From assembly GCA_016200135.1 (NCBI GenBank), contig JACQFI010000019.1, forward strand, positions 20,644 to 84,643: a DNA stretch of 64,000 nucleotides. Reading direction: 5' to 3'. The notes beneath the pieces are model-generated. The model searched no databases. It had not been told where the DNA came from and was given only the letters and a program-made list of their open reading frames with translations. Shown piece after piece: positions 1-9,522 of the stretch (its first letter is position 1; every line of letters begins with the position of its first letter). This stretch comes from Planctomycetota bacterium (lineage in GTDB: Bacteria; Planctomycetota; SZUA-567; H5-PLA8). A program made the translations under genes and the position numbers.

Positions 1-2
1 GC

Positions 3-260
3 AAGGACCTGCTGGCGGATTACGCCCGCATCCCCGACCAGGCTTCCCCGCCCCCCAAGCTGGCGCTGACCGAGCGCGAATCGGGCGTGCTTGCGCTGAT
101 CGCCGAAGGCCTGAGCAACAAAGAGATCGCGCAGCAACTCAAGTTGAGCGTGCGCACGGTCGAATCCCACCGCGAGAACATCATGCGCAAGCTGGACATC
201 CGTTCCACTGCGGGCCTCACCAAATACGCCATCACCGCCGGCATCACGCGGATCTCCTGA
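3..260 (+). CDS. LuxR/NarL-type response regulator, C-terminal part (5' end outside window)
   Basis: This is the last 85 codons of a gene that begins before the window. The visible protein is a LuxR-family helix-turn-helix: TERESGVLALIAEGLSNKEI followed by the recognition-helix region SVRTVESHRENIMRKL, which matches the NarL/FixJ output-domain pattern. Such domains bind DNA as dimers after phosphorylation of an N-terminal receiver, which would lie upstream. A Pro-rich linker (QASPPPKL) precedes the domain. The family is clear; the target genes and the partner kinase cannot be told from this fragment. Confidence 0.85.
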   Translation, partial: KDLLADYARIPDQASPPPKLALTERESGVLALIAEGLSNKEIAQQLKLSVRTVESHRENIMRKLDIRSTAGLTKYAITAGITRIS

Positions 261-397
261 CCGGCAACGGTTAAGTATTACTACGGATGTCGAAACTCCG
301 TATTAGTTCACGCCCCGTTCCGTACTCTCTCAAGTGGATATGCCGCGAAGATGGGGGATAAATACATCTGTTCTTGGCGCGGTGACGGGAGAAACGC

Positions 398-511
398 GCT
401 GAGGCATACCACCCCCGAGCGACCTCGCTGAATATCACCGGCTTCCTAGAGTAAGACACCAGGGAATTGAACCGGGGGTGGTATTTAAATAAGTCTCGGA
501 CCCGCCTCAGC
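398..511. other. Nested inverted repeat between convergent genes; possible structured RNA or small mobile repeat
   Basis: A 20-base left arm (GCTGAGGC then ATACCACCCCCG, 398-417) pairs with two right-arm blocks: CGGGGGTGGTAT at 473-484 and GCCTCAGC at 504-511. A short hairpin (AGCGA/TCGCT, 418-429) lies inside. A further 6-bp hairpin (TACGGA 282-287, TCCGTA 297-302) lies to the left. The region sits between the 3' ends of two convergent genes and has no T-run, so it is not a standard terminator. I recognise no known RNA family. It may be a non-coding RNA, a processing site or a MITE-like repeat. Confidence 0.4.
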
Positions 512-537
512 AAGTAGCTCCACGCCCTACCCTTAAA

Positions 538-2232
<1,695 letters not shown>

Positions 2233-2412
2233 GGTTGCTAGCCGCTCTCCAACGGATTACCAGACCGTCTCTCTGCGTAGAATACCGTTCGTATCCTATT
2301 CAGCACCGCGGAATCTGTCCATACCTTACGCCACAATGCGTTTCTCAGCAGTTTCAGCCACGTCCGGACGATACTCGACCTGGTCCTGCCGTAACCGTTT
2401 TCAGGAGCCGCC

Positions 2413-3405
2413 GTGGACGACCCCAGCCTGCCCCTCTGCGGCGAACGCGCCACTTTTCTGGAGCACCTCTCCGTCGAGCGCGGACTCTCTCCCAATACGC
2501 TTTCCGCCTACCGCCGCGACCTGGAAAAGTTCGCTGCCTTCTGCGCCGAACGGAAGATCGCCGCGCCGCCGCAGATCGACGACGTGAGCATCGCGGCGTA
2601 TCTGGGAACGCTCTCCGGCCGCCAAGGGCTCCAGGCCGTCTCCGTCGCCCGCGCGTTGGCCGCCCTGCGCGTCTTTCTGCGCTTCCTGGTCCAGGAAGGC
2701 GTGCTTCCAGCCGACCCGAGCACGCCCATCGACCGCCCGAAGCTCTGGCGCCGGCTCCCCAAAGTCCTCTCGCAGGCACAGACCGCCTCCCTGGTCGCCG
2801 CGCCCACGCAGGAAGTCGCGCCCGAACTGCGCGCAACTCCGCTCGAAAATGCAGCCGGGAGCGCAGCCGCGCCCTCTCCTTCTCGCCGCAGGTGGAAACG
2901 CCTGCCCATCCGCGACCGCGCCATTCTCGAACTCCTGTACGCCTCGGGCCTGCGCGTCAGCGAACTCTGCGACCTCACCCTCGAAGCCTTGGACCAGACG
3001 CTGGGCGTGGTGCGCGTCACGGGCAAAGGCAGCAAGACCCGTATTGTCCCCGTAGGCCGGGAGGCCTGCCAGGCGATCCGCCGCTATACGGTTCACGTGC
3101 GGCCCAAGCATACCGGTACGAAAGATGGCCAACGGCTTTTCTTGAGCAAAGGCGGACAGCCCATGACGCGCCAGGCCGTCTGGGCCTTGGTCAAGCGCAA
3201 TGCCGCCCGCGCCGGGTTAAACGCTAAAGTCAGTCCGCACGCGCTGCGGCACTCTTTTGCAACCCATCTTCTGGAAGGCGGCGCCAATTTGCGCGCCGTT
3301 CAGGAACTGCTCGGACACGCGGACATTTCCACAACCGAGATCTACACGCACGTCGATGCGCAGCGCCTGCTATCCGTGCATAAGCAATTCCATCCCCGCG
3401 CGTAG
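2413..3405 (+). CDS. Tyrosine recombinase, XerC/XerD family
   Basis: A 330-residue site-specific recombinase, the family that resolves chromosome dimers at dif. The N-terminal SAM-like domain (about 10-100) has the usual LSPNTLSAYRRDLEKF pattern. All catalytic residues are present: R181, K205, H276, R279, H302 and nucleophile Y311. Translation starts at a GTG preceded five bases upstream by CAGGAG. A charged and Ala/Pro-rich insertion of about 30 residues (132-161) sits between the two domains and is longer than in typical XerC or XerD. No integrase-associated genes or attachment sites are nearby, which favours a housekeeping Xer role, but XerC and XerD cannot be told apart here. Confidence 0.9.
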   Translation: MDDPSLPLCGERATFLEHLSVERGLSPNTLSAYRRDLEKFAAFCAERKIAAPPQIDDVSIAAYLGTLSGRQGLQAVSVARALAALRVFLRFLVQEGVLPADPSTPIDRPKLWRRLPKVLSQAQTASLVAAPTQEVAPELRATPLENAAGSAAAPSPSRRRWKRLPIRDRAILELLYASGLRVSELCDLTLEALDQTLGVVRVTGKGSKTRIVPVGREACQAIRRYTVHVRPKHTGTKDGQRLFLSKGGQPMTRQAVWALVKRNAARAGLNAKVSPHALRHSFATHLLEGGANLRAVQELLGHADISTTEIYTHVDAQRLLSVHKQFHPRA

Positions 3406-3495
3406 TCCTCATATCAACCAAGATTCTGTTATCTAGAGGCAGCAGCTCCAAATCTCCGGCGTCCTACCCTTGCCTACGACTCCTATCTCTTTTGA

Positions 3496-3523
3496 TTGAC
3501 AACACCACATTGTGCGTTAATCT
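3496..3523 (+). promoter_or_regulatory. Candidate sigma-70-type promoter for the TPR protein
   Basis: A perfect TTGACA (3496-3501) is followed after 16 bases by TAATCT (3518-3523), 47 bases before the ATG at 3571. The -10 match is weak, so this is a candidate only. Confidence 0.3.
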
Positions 3524-3570
3524 CGATCTTTCTGGAATTGGCCGTGTAACCTATTGGTGGTTAAAGTGCT

Positions 3571-5082
3571 ATGAAGATATTCTTCTGTGAAGGCTGCGGA
3601 ATACGGCTCACCGATTCCGACCTGGAAAAGGGCTCTGCCGTAGACAAAAAGCCGCCGAGCCCCCTCCGGACCTCGCCGGGGCATGGGACGCAAAAATCCA
3701 AGGAAGAGGCCCAGTCGGCCAATACCGGGCTCTTTGTCGCGGCCGGCGTTCTCGCGGTCGTGCTGCTGGGCATCTTTGCGTGGGGCATGCGCGACAACGG
3801 AACGCCCAAATCCGCTCAAGCGCCCAAGCCCAAGGCGCCGGCCGAAAATCCCGCTTCCGGCTCGCCCAATCCGGCCACCACCACGTTCGGCAGCACGAAG
3901 CCCGACTCCCCCCCAAAGCTCGATCGCCCGGCAACGCCCGCAGCCAGGACGGCGCCCACCTCGGATGAGCCGCCTTCGCGCGACAGCCTCGCGCAGAAAG
4001 CCTTCGATGCGGTGACCGCGTTCAAAGGGCTCGCGGCCAACGACAAGGCTGGGCGCATCAAGGCGCTCGAAGATTTCCTCAACTCGTATGGAGACACGAT
4101 TCCGGCCGCCCGCGCGAAGCGCATGCTCGATCAGCTCAAAGTTCCCGCGGAAAAGCCGGTAGCCGGAGACCCTGCGGCAAAGCAGATCAACGACGCCAAC
4201 GTCGCTTTCGCGAAAGGCGTGGAGAGCACCAACAAGGGCGATCTGGAAGCCGCCTTAAGCTTCTACAACCGCGCCCTCGAACTGTTCCAGACGTCGGAGG
4301 CTTATTGCAATCGCGCCAACGTCAAGCGCGGCATGGCCGACTTCGACGGGGCCCTGGCCGATATCGACAAATCCATTGAATTGAACGCGAATTTATGGCA
4401 GTCGCACGCGAATCGCGCCATCATCCTTCTGGGCATGGGCCGGCCGGACGATGCCGCCCCTTCCATCCAAAAAGCGCGCACGCTGATCGCGCAGCCCGAC
4501 GCGCTTGAGACCTGGATCCGCCAGAACGGCCAGGCCTCAGCCGTGCTCTTCCTGGGCAAGAGCCTCGAAGGCAAGACGCCCGCGCTCGCGTCGGACTTCG
4601 AGGCCCGCGCGCAGTACCGCATGGCTGTGAAGAAATACGACGATGCCAAGAGCGACCTTGAGGAAGCCCTGCGCCTCCAGCCGGACGACGGCCCCAAAGG
4701 TCTTTTCAATCTGCTCATCCAGGTGGCCGACAAGCGCCAGGATTGGAAGGGGAAGGTGGAATACGCGCGCCGCTGGGCCGATGCCGCGCCCAAGGCGCCC
4801 GAAGCCAGCAACGCGCTCGCCTGGGAACTGCTGACCGCGAAGGACGCCGCGCTGCGCGATCCCAAGGCCGCGCTGCCGTTCGCGCAGAAGGCCGCGGACC
4901 TGGCCAACAACGCCAGCGCGCCCATTCTGGATACGCTCGCGCTCGCCCTGTTCCAGAACGGGAAGAAGCAGGAGGCGCTTGAGGCCGAGCGCAAAGCCAT
5001 TGGCCTGCTGCCCGCGAACACCACGCCCGAAATCAAAAAGGATTACGAGAAACGGCTCAGAGAGATGGAATCTACTCAGTAG
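3571..5082 (+). CDS. Membrane-anchored TPR protein with N-terminal half zinc-knuckle
   Basis: A 503-residue protein. Residues 1-20 (start FFCEGCG) carry a single Cys pair, C6 and C9, as in a zinc ribbon, but no second pair follows. One hydrophobic segment (about 53-73) then anchors the protein, followed by a Pro/Ala-rich linker and TPR-like helical repeats to the C-terminus (for example AYCNRANVKRGMADFDGALA). This suggests a cytoplasmic N-terminus and an exported TPR scaffold, though topology is inferred. The Shine-Dalgarno is weak. The 3' end overlaps the convergent neighbour by 11 bases. The function is unknown beyond likely protein-protein contact. Confidence 0.8.
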   Translation: MKIFFCEGCGIRLTDSDLEKGSAVDKKPPSPLRTSPGHGTQKSKEEAQSANTGLFVAAGVLAVVLLGIFAWGMRDNGTPKSAQAPKPKAPAENPASGSPNPATTTFGSTKPDSPPKLDRPATPAARTAPTSDEPPSRDSLAQKAFDAVTAFKGLAANDKAGRIKALEDFLNSYGDTIPAARAKRMLDQLKVPAEKPVAGDPAAKQINDANVAFAKGVESTNKGDLEAALSFYNRALELFQTSEAYCNRANVKRGMADFDGALADIDKSIELNANLWQSHANRAIILLGMGRPDDAAPSIQKARTLIAQPDALETWIRQNGQASAVLFLGKSLEGKTPALASDFEARAQYRMAVKKYDDAKSDLEEALRLQPDDGPKGLFNLLIQVADKRQDWKGKVEYARRWADAAPKAPEASNALAWELLTAKDAALRDPKAALPFAQKAADLANNASAPILDTLALALFQNGKKQEALEAERKAIGLLPANTTPEIKKDYEKRLREMESTQ

Positions 5083-6535
5083 ATTTCTTGGCGTCCGATT
5101 TATCCGCGCCGAAGCGGTAATCGTGCTTCCACGCTTTGGGCACCTCACTCCCCGGAATCGCATCCGCCCGTTCGGCCAGCACCTTCGCCTCGTCCATACG
5201 CGCGGGATCTTTCGCGAGCACCTCGACCAGCGCCATCAGCGCATCCGCCACCACGGCGTCCTGGCCCCCCAAGGCGCTCTCCCGGATACGCAGGCCGTCG
5301 CGCAGACAACGCTCCGCTTCCTCATTCTTCTCCAAAATGCTCAGGGTCTTGCCCAATCCCACCAGGGAATCGGCGCGGCGCGGGTCGTCCTTGCCGAACC
5401 CAGCGGCGAGTTTGAGCGCCTGCCGGTAGGCAGACTCCGCCTCCAGGTAACGCCCGCCCTGGTACGCTCGCGCGCCGTGGTCCATCTTCCCATCCCAACT
5501 GCGCTCGCTCGCGGCAACAAACACGAACAGAGCGATGAGCAGCATGACGATGGTGCCCGCATAAAATCCTACGAGCGCAATCGTCGCGCCCAGCCCGGGC
5601 GGCCGGGCGTTGATCTTCTCCCAGACCGCCTTGGCGTGCGTCGCCAGGCTCTTGGCGTCGACGGCGTGCGGGAAGATCCTGCGCAGGTCCGCGAAGAGGA
5701 CGTACGCGACCTCGACCGGCATCTTCTCCACGAGATGGCCCTCATCGAGCAGCCCGAAGCCTTTGATCTCATGAGCCAGCAGGCCCACCTTCCAGGCGTA
5801 GGGCGCGGACGTCATCACGAAGAAGCCGATGACGCCAAGCACCCAGCTTCCCAGCACCCAGCCGCCTGCCATTAAAGCGCAGCCCGCCAGCGCTCGAAAG
5901 ACCGACTCCACGTGATAGCTGCGCACGAAAAGGACATCGTTGAGGAAACGCCCGCCGTCCAAGGGGTAGATCGGCAACAACTGGCTCGCGTTCAGCAGAA
6001 TGAAGATGGAGGCGAACTTCCAGAGCAGTGCATGCGGCTGAAACACATAGACCGCCGCCAAGGAAAATCCGAGGAAGATGCCCGGGAAAGGCCCGAGCAA
6101 GCTCACGACCGCCTGCTTCCAGCCCTCGACATGCGTCTTCTGCCCCGAAACCGCCGCGCCCACGAACGGGATGAAGAACATGGTCACGTTCCGGTAGTCG
6201 AACATGCGCATGCCGATGTAGTGGCCGAGTTCGTGGATGAAGAGCACGCCGATCAAGATGAGCACGTCCGCGATCGCGCTGTCCATCAGCCGCCAGACGA
6301 AGAAGAACCCCAGCGTGACGACCAGCGTGGTCAGCTTCGAGACCCAGCTCTTCTCGCGCTCTTCGAGCTGCTCCATCGCTGCCAGCATGGCCTCCGGCGT
6401 GACCTCGGGCGGCGGAGGCGCCGCGGGCGGGCGGCGCAACGGTTTTGCTGGGGCTTGATTTGAACCAGGGGCTGAGGAGGGTGCGGTTTCACCGGTTGGC
6501 TGGGCAGAAGCGGGTTCCAATGGCTCGCTGTTCAT
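5072..6535 (-). CDS. Site-2-protease-like (M50) membrane metalloprotease with C-terminal TPR region
   Basis: A 487-residue multi-pass protein. The zinc motif HELGH is at 101-105 and the second metal-ligand motif YPLDGGRFLND at about 190-200, the two signatures of M50 intramembrane proteases. About six hydrophobic segments lie between 70 and 350. After the last one (about 325-345) a soluble region of roughly 140 residues has TPR-like helices (YLEAESAYRQALKLA, EEAERCLRDGLRIRE). The cytoplasmic N-terminus is Pro/Ala-rich. No PDZ domain is visible. Substrates are unknown; anti-sigma factors are the usual S2P targets, but none is adjacent. Its stop codon lies inside the end of the convergent TPR gene. 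Confidence 0.85.
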   Translation of the reverse strand: MNSEPLEPASAQPTGETAPSSAPGSNQAPAKPLRRPPAAPPPPEVTPEAMLAAMEQLEEREKSWVSKLTTLVVTLGFFFVWRLMDSAIADVLILIGVLFIHELGHYIGMRMFDYRNVTMFFIPFVGAAVSGQKTHVEGWKQAVVSLLGPFPGIFLGFSLAAVYVFQPHALLWKFASIFILLNASQLLPIYPLDGGRFLNDVLFVRSYHVESVFRALAGCALMAGGWVLGSWVLGVIGFFVMTSAPYAWKVGLLAHEIKGFGLLDEGHLVEKMPVEVAYVLFADLRRIFPHAVDAKSLATHAKAVWEKINARPPGLGATIALVGFYAGTIVMLLIALFVFVAASERSWDGKMDHGARAYQGGRYLEAESAYRQALKLAAGFGKDDPRRADSLVGLGKTLSILEKNEEAERCLRDGLRIRESALGGQDAVVADALMALVEVLAKDPARMDEAKVLAERADAIPGSEVPKAWKHDYRFGADKSDAKKSTE

Positions 6536-6682
6536 CGCTCAACCCCATAGGACCGCGCTACACGGACGCCTCGAAGCCTACCTGTACTCAGACCTGCCGC
6601 AAGCGGGCAGGGCCGCTCTCACTTGTCCCCGCTCCCGGGTCCGTTAAACTTCTTTCCAGGCCACCTCGGAGGAACGCACTGC

Positions 6683-7768
6683 ATGGGTTCGCATCGCATC
6701 GCCGTCATGCCCGGCGACGGAATCGGCAAAGAGACCATCCGCGAAGCGCTGAAGGCGCTCCGCGCGGCCGAGAAGCTCTCAAAGGGCGCGCTCAAGCTGG
6801 AGACCACGGAACTCGACTGGAACAGCGACTACTACGTCAAGCACGGGCGCATGATGCCCGAGGACGGTATCCAGATCCTGCGCGGCTACGACGCGATTCT
6901 CTTCGGGGCGGTGGGCGATGCGCGCGTGCCCGAACACGTCAGCGTCGCGCAGACGATCCTGGCCATGCGCCGCGGGCTGGACCAGTGGGCCAACATTCGC
7001 CCCGCGCGGCTGCTGGCCGGCGCGCCCTGCCCTCTTAAGGACAAGCAGCCAGGCAGCATCGACTTCGTAGTCGTGCGCGAGAACACCGAGGGCGAGTACG
7101 CCGACGTCGGCGGCAGCATCTTCGCCAACACGCCCAACGAGGTTGCCGTGCAGAGCGCGGTCTTCACGCGCCGCGGCACCGAACGCATCCTGCGCTACGG
7201 GTTCGAGATGGCCCGCAAGCGCAAGAAGCAGGGCCTCGGCAAGGGCAAGCTCACCAGCGTCAGCAAGCACAACGCCCAGCGCCACTCGCAGGTTTTTTGG
7301 CATAAGGTCTTCGAGGAAGTCCGCAAAGACTATCCCGACATCGAGTCGCATTTCCTGTACGTCGACGCCGCGTGCATGGACATGGTCCGCAAGCCCGAGA
7401 CCTTCGACGTGCTGGTGGCCTCGAATCTCTTCGGCGACATCCTCACAGACCTCGCCGGCGTGGTCGTCGGCGGCCTCGGCATCGCGCCGAGCGCCAACCT
7501 GAACCCCGACCGCGCCGCGCCCAGCATGTTCGAGCCCGTGCACGGTTCGGCGCCGGACATCGCAGGCAAGAACATCGCCAATCCGCTCGCCGCCGTCATG
7601 GCCGGCGCGATGATGCTCGACTTCTTCGGCGAAGTCGTTCCCGCGAAACAGATCGTCAAGGCCGTCGAGTCGGTCCTCGCCGACCCGCAAGCGCCCAAGA
7701 CGAAAGACTTCGGCGGCAAAGCCCTATGCAGCGAAGTGGGCGACGAAATTGCCGCGCGGTTGGGATGA
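6683..7768 (+). CDS. Tartrate / D-malate dehydrogenase (decarboxylating), IMDH-like family
   Basis: A 361-residue NAD-dependent beta-decarboxylating dehydrogenase. The stretch WNSDYYVKHGRMMPEDGIQI and then LFGAVGDARVPEH is typical of the TtuC/DmlA branch rather than LeuB or Icd. The substrate and metal motifs VVRENTEGEYADVGG, LYVDAACMDMV and SNLFGDILTDLAG are intact. The ATG at 6683 is chosen because GGAGG lies ten bases upstream; an in-frame upstream start at 6623 has no such site. The expected reaction is oxidation and decarboxylation of D-malate, tartrate or a related 2-hydroxy acid. The exact substrate is not certain. Confidence 0.88.
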   Translation: MGSHRIAVMPGDGIGKETIREALKALRAAEKLSKGALKLETTELDWNSDYYVKHGRMMPEDGIQILRGYDAILFGAVGDARVPEHVSVAQTILAMRRGLDQWANIRPARLLAGAPCPLKDKQPGSIDFVVVRENTEGEYADVGGSIFANTPNEVAVQSAVFTRRGTERILRYGFEMARKRKKQGLGKGKLTSVSKHNAQRHSQVFWHKVFEEVRKDYPDIESHFLYVDAACMDMVRKPETFDVLVASNLFGDILTDLAGVVVGGLGIAPSANLNPDRAAPSMFEPVHGSAPDIAGKNIANPLAAVMAGAMMLDFFGEVVPAKQIVKAVESVLADPQAPKTKDFGGKALCSEVGDEIAARLG

Positions 7769-7791
7769 TTTGCGTTGCCCAAGCCGTTCTT

Positions 7792-7815
7792 ACGTTTTAC
7801 GAATAACGTTTTACG
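7792..7815. repeat. Short direct repeat ACGTTTTACG x2
   Basis: ACGTTTTACG occurs at 7792-7801 and again at 7806-7815, a 14-base period, in the gap between two genes. It looks like a piece of a dispersed intergenic repeat. No function can be assigned. Confidence 0.5.
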
Positions 7816-7849
7816 TGTTTTCGTTGGCCTCAAAGGATAGGAGCCCAGC

Positions 7850-8206
7850 ATGCCCATCACGGACGTCGTCGTCTGCACCAAGAACGCGGACCTAACCGGA
7901 TCGGTCAAGGCCGCCCTCGAGAAGGACCTCGCGGGCAGGGAGATCAAGGTCGTCGAGCACAACGCGGTCCGCCTCGGCTTCCTCAAGACGCCCTGCCAGC
8001 GTTACGGCGCGTACGTCTGCGAGAACGGCGACGACGCGCACGTGATCGAGGTCTACACGAAGGCCTTCCATCGCCAGGCCTGGCTCGACAAACTCATCTG
8101 CATCGTCAGCAAGGACGCCGCCGTAAAGAAGTACGCGCAGAAGGACGGCTTCCCCTGCTTCGACGAACCGAGCCAGCTTGCCGATTACCTCAAGAGCAAG
8201 AACTAG
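7850..8206 (+). CDS. Conserved-looking small protein of unknown function
   Basis: A 118-residue soluble protein that I do not recognise. It begins MPITDVVVCTKNADLTGS and contains four further cysteines (TPC-QRYGAYVC, ICIV, FPCFDE). There is no signal peptide and no membrane segment. Predicted alternation of strands and helices suggests a compact alpha/beta fold. A Shine-Dalgarno (GGAG) precedes the ATG. It lies between the malate/tartrate dehydrogenase and shikimate kinase genes in the same direction, with gaps of about 80 and 60 bases, so co-transcription is possible. Confidence 0.7.
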   Translation: MPITDVVVCTKNADLTGSVKAALEKDLAGREIKVVEHNAVRLGFLKTPCQRYGAYVCENGDDAHVIEVYTKAFHRQAWLDKLICIVSKDAAVKKYAQKDGFPCFDEPSQLADYLKSKN

Positions 8207-8268
8207 CCGGACGAAAGCCTAGGAGTCTGAGCGGTTGCGAGTCCGAGCGTCTTGGGTAGGGCATTGGG

Positions 8269-8805
8269 ATGAATGTCGTTTTGATTGGCCTTCGCGGAAC
8301 CGGGAAGTCCACCTGCGGGAAGATGCTCGCGGTGCGCCTGGGCTGGCTCTTCATCGATACGGATGAGGTCGTCCAGGAGCGCGCGGGCAAGTCCATCCGC
8401 GAGATCTTCGACGAGGGCGGCGAGCCGCTCTTTAGGCAACTCGAATCCGAGGCGGTTCGTCAAGCCGCACGGCACGACCAGGCCGTGATTGCCTCGGGAG
8501 GCGGCGCGATCCTCGATCCCGAGAACGTCGCGGATCTGCGCCGCCAGGGCTTCCTCATCCACCTCACCGCCGCGCCGCATGAACTCTGGAAGCGCATCGA
8601 GACGGACGTAAAGAGCGCCGCACAGAGACCCAAGCTCACCGCGGGGGCCGTAAACGGCGAACAGGAACTGGAGAAGCTGATGCTCGCGCGTTCGGGCGCC
8701 TACGGCCGCGCGCGGGACGTCGAACTGAGCGTCGAAGGCCGCACGCCCGAACAGGTCGTGGAGGCCATCTCCTTACTCCTACGTGCGCATGGCGTGCTCA
8801 AATAA
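8269..8805 (+). CDS. aroK: Shikimate kinase
   Basis: A 178-residue P-loop kinase that phosphorylates shikimate to shikimate 3-phosphate, the fifth step of the chorismate pathway. Walker A is GLRGTGKST (7-15). The shikimate-binding region IDTDEVVQERAGKSIREIF, the GGGAI loop (SGGGAILDPEN) and the LID arginine in AQRPKL are all present. Length and motif order match AroK/AroL. No other aromatic-pathway gene is in the window, so this gene stands apart from an aro cluster. Confidence 0.93.
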   Translation: MNVVLIGLRGTGKSTCGKMLAVRLGWLFIDTDEVVQERAGKSIREIFDEGGEPLFRQLESEAVRQAARHDQAVIASGGGAILDPENVADLRRQGFLIHLTAAPHELWKRIETDVKSAAQRPKLTAGAVNGEQELEKLMLARSGAYGRARDVELSVEGRTPEQVVEAISLLLRAHGVLK

Positions 8806-8969
8806 GTGTTGGTTGGGCCGCTTTCCACCACCTTGACTCTCCCCTACCCTGTGTTACCGTCCGCTCCAACCGCGCTGGAATAAAGCTCGCGGGCAATGCG
8901 ATTTAGAAGGCGAGAATGCCGCCATCCACTTTGGATCGCGGCGCGGATTGCAAAGGAGCGCTGATTATC

Positions 8970-9302
8970 ATGGGTGCCGGAACGATTCCCGTAACGGACA
9001 ACTCGTTCGAGACCGAAGTCGAGAAGCACAACGGCTTCGCGCTTGTGGATTTCTGGGCTGAATGGTGCGGTCCCTGCCGCATGATCGGACCCGCGCTGGA
9101 GGAACTCGCCGGCGAGTACGGCGAGAAGCTGAAAGTCGCTAAAGTGGATGTGGACGCCAGCCCCGACACGGCCGGCAAGTTCGGGATCCGCTCGATCCCC
9201 TGCCTGATCCTCTTCAAGGATGGCAAGCAGGTCGACCAGCGGGTGGGCGCGCAGAGCAAGGCCCAGCTCAAAGCCTGGCTAGACGGCAAAATGGCCAGCT
9301 AA
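8970..9302 (+). CDS. trxA: Thioredoxin
   Basis: A 110-residue thioredoxin with the active site WAEWCGPCRM (C33, C36) and cis-proline P77. The residue after the cis-proline is Cys (SIPC) where most thioredoxins have Thr, giving a third cysteine next to the active site. The start at 8970 is supported by AAAGGAG 11 bases upstream; an upstream in-frame start at 8916 would add 18 residues of no clear kind. The expected role is general disulfide reduction in the cytoplasm. A strong terminator follows directly. Confidence 0.93.
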   Translation: MGAGTIPVTDNSFETEVEKHNGFALVDFWAEWCGPCRMIGPALEELAGEYGEKLKVAKVDVDASPDTAGKFGIRSIPCLILFKDGKQVDQRVGAQSKAQLKAWLDGKMAS

Positions 9303-9323
9303 TCTTCACAAGACTTGGGTTTG

Positions 9324-9356
9324 AAACGGCTTCCCCTCGGGAAGCCGTTTTCTTTT
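9324..9356 (+). terminator. Rho-independent terminator after thioredoxin
   Basis: A perfect 12-bp stem AAACGGCTTCCC / GGGAAGCCGTTT with a three-base loop (CTC) is followed by TCTTTT. It starts 21 bases after the thioredoxin stop codon. Confidence 0.92.
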
Positions 9357-9522
9357 GGCTTAAGCCCTACCAACATGTGCATCTTTTTACGTGAGCGTTA
9401 AAAGGGACCCCAATAAAGGCGTAATCTATTGATTAAGAGCAGCCCTGGAGCTACGTTACTAAGTCAAATATAAGGAGTGGCGGTCCAAGTTCTTACGGGC
9501 AGCCATCCTACGGAGACGCACA

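Noticed and set aside
455..484. tRNA-like T-loop word (GGTTCAATTCC) on the minus strand
   Set aside because: The flanking bases do not form a T stem, and no acceptor or anticodon arms can be drawn.
271..513. Minus-strand 80-codon frame inside the nested inverted repeat
   Set aside because: Its coding sequence is the inverted repeat itself and the product is not protein-like.
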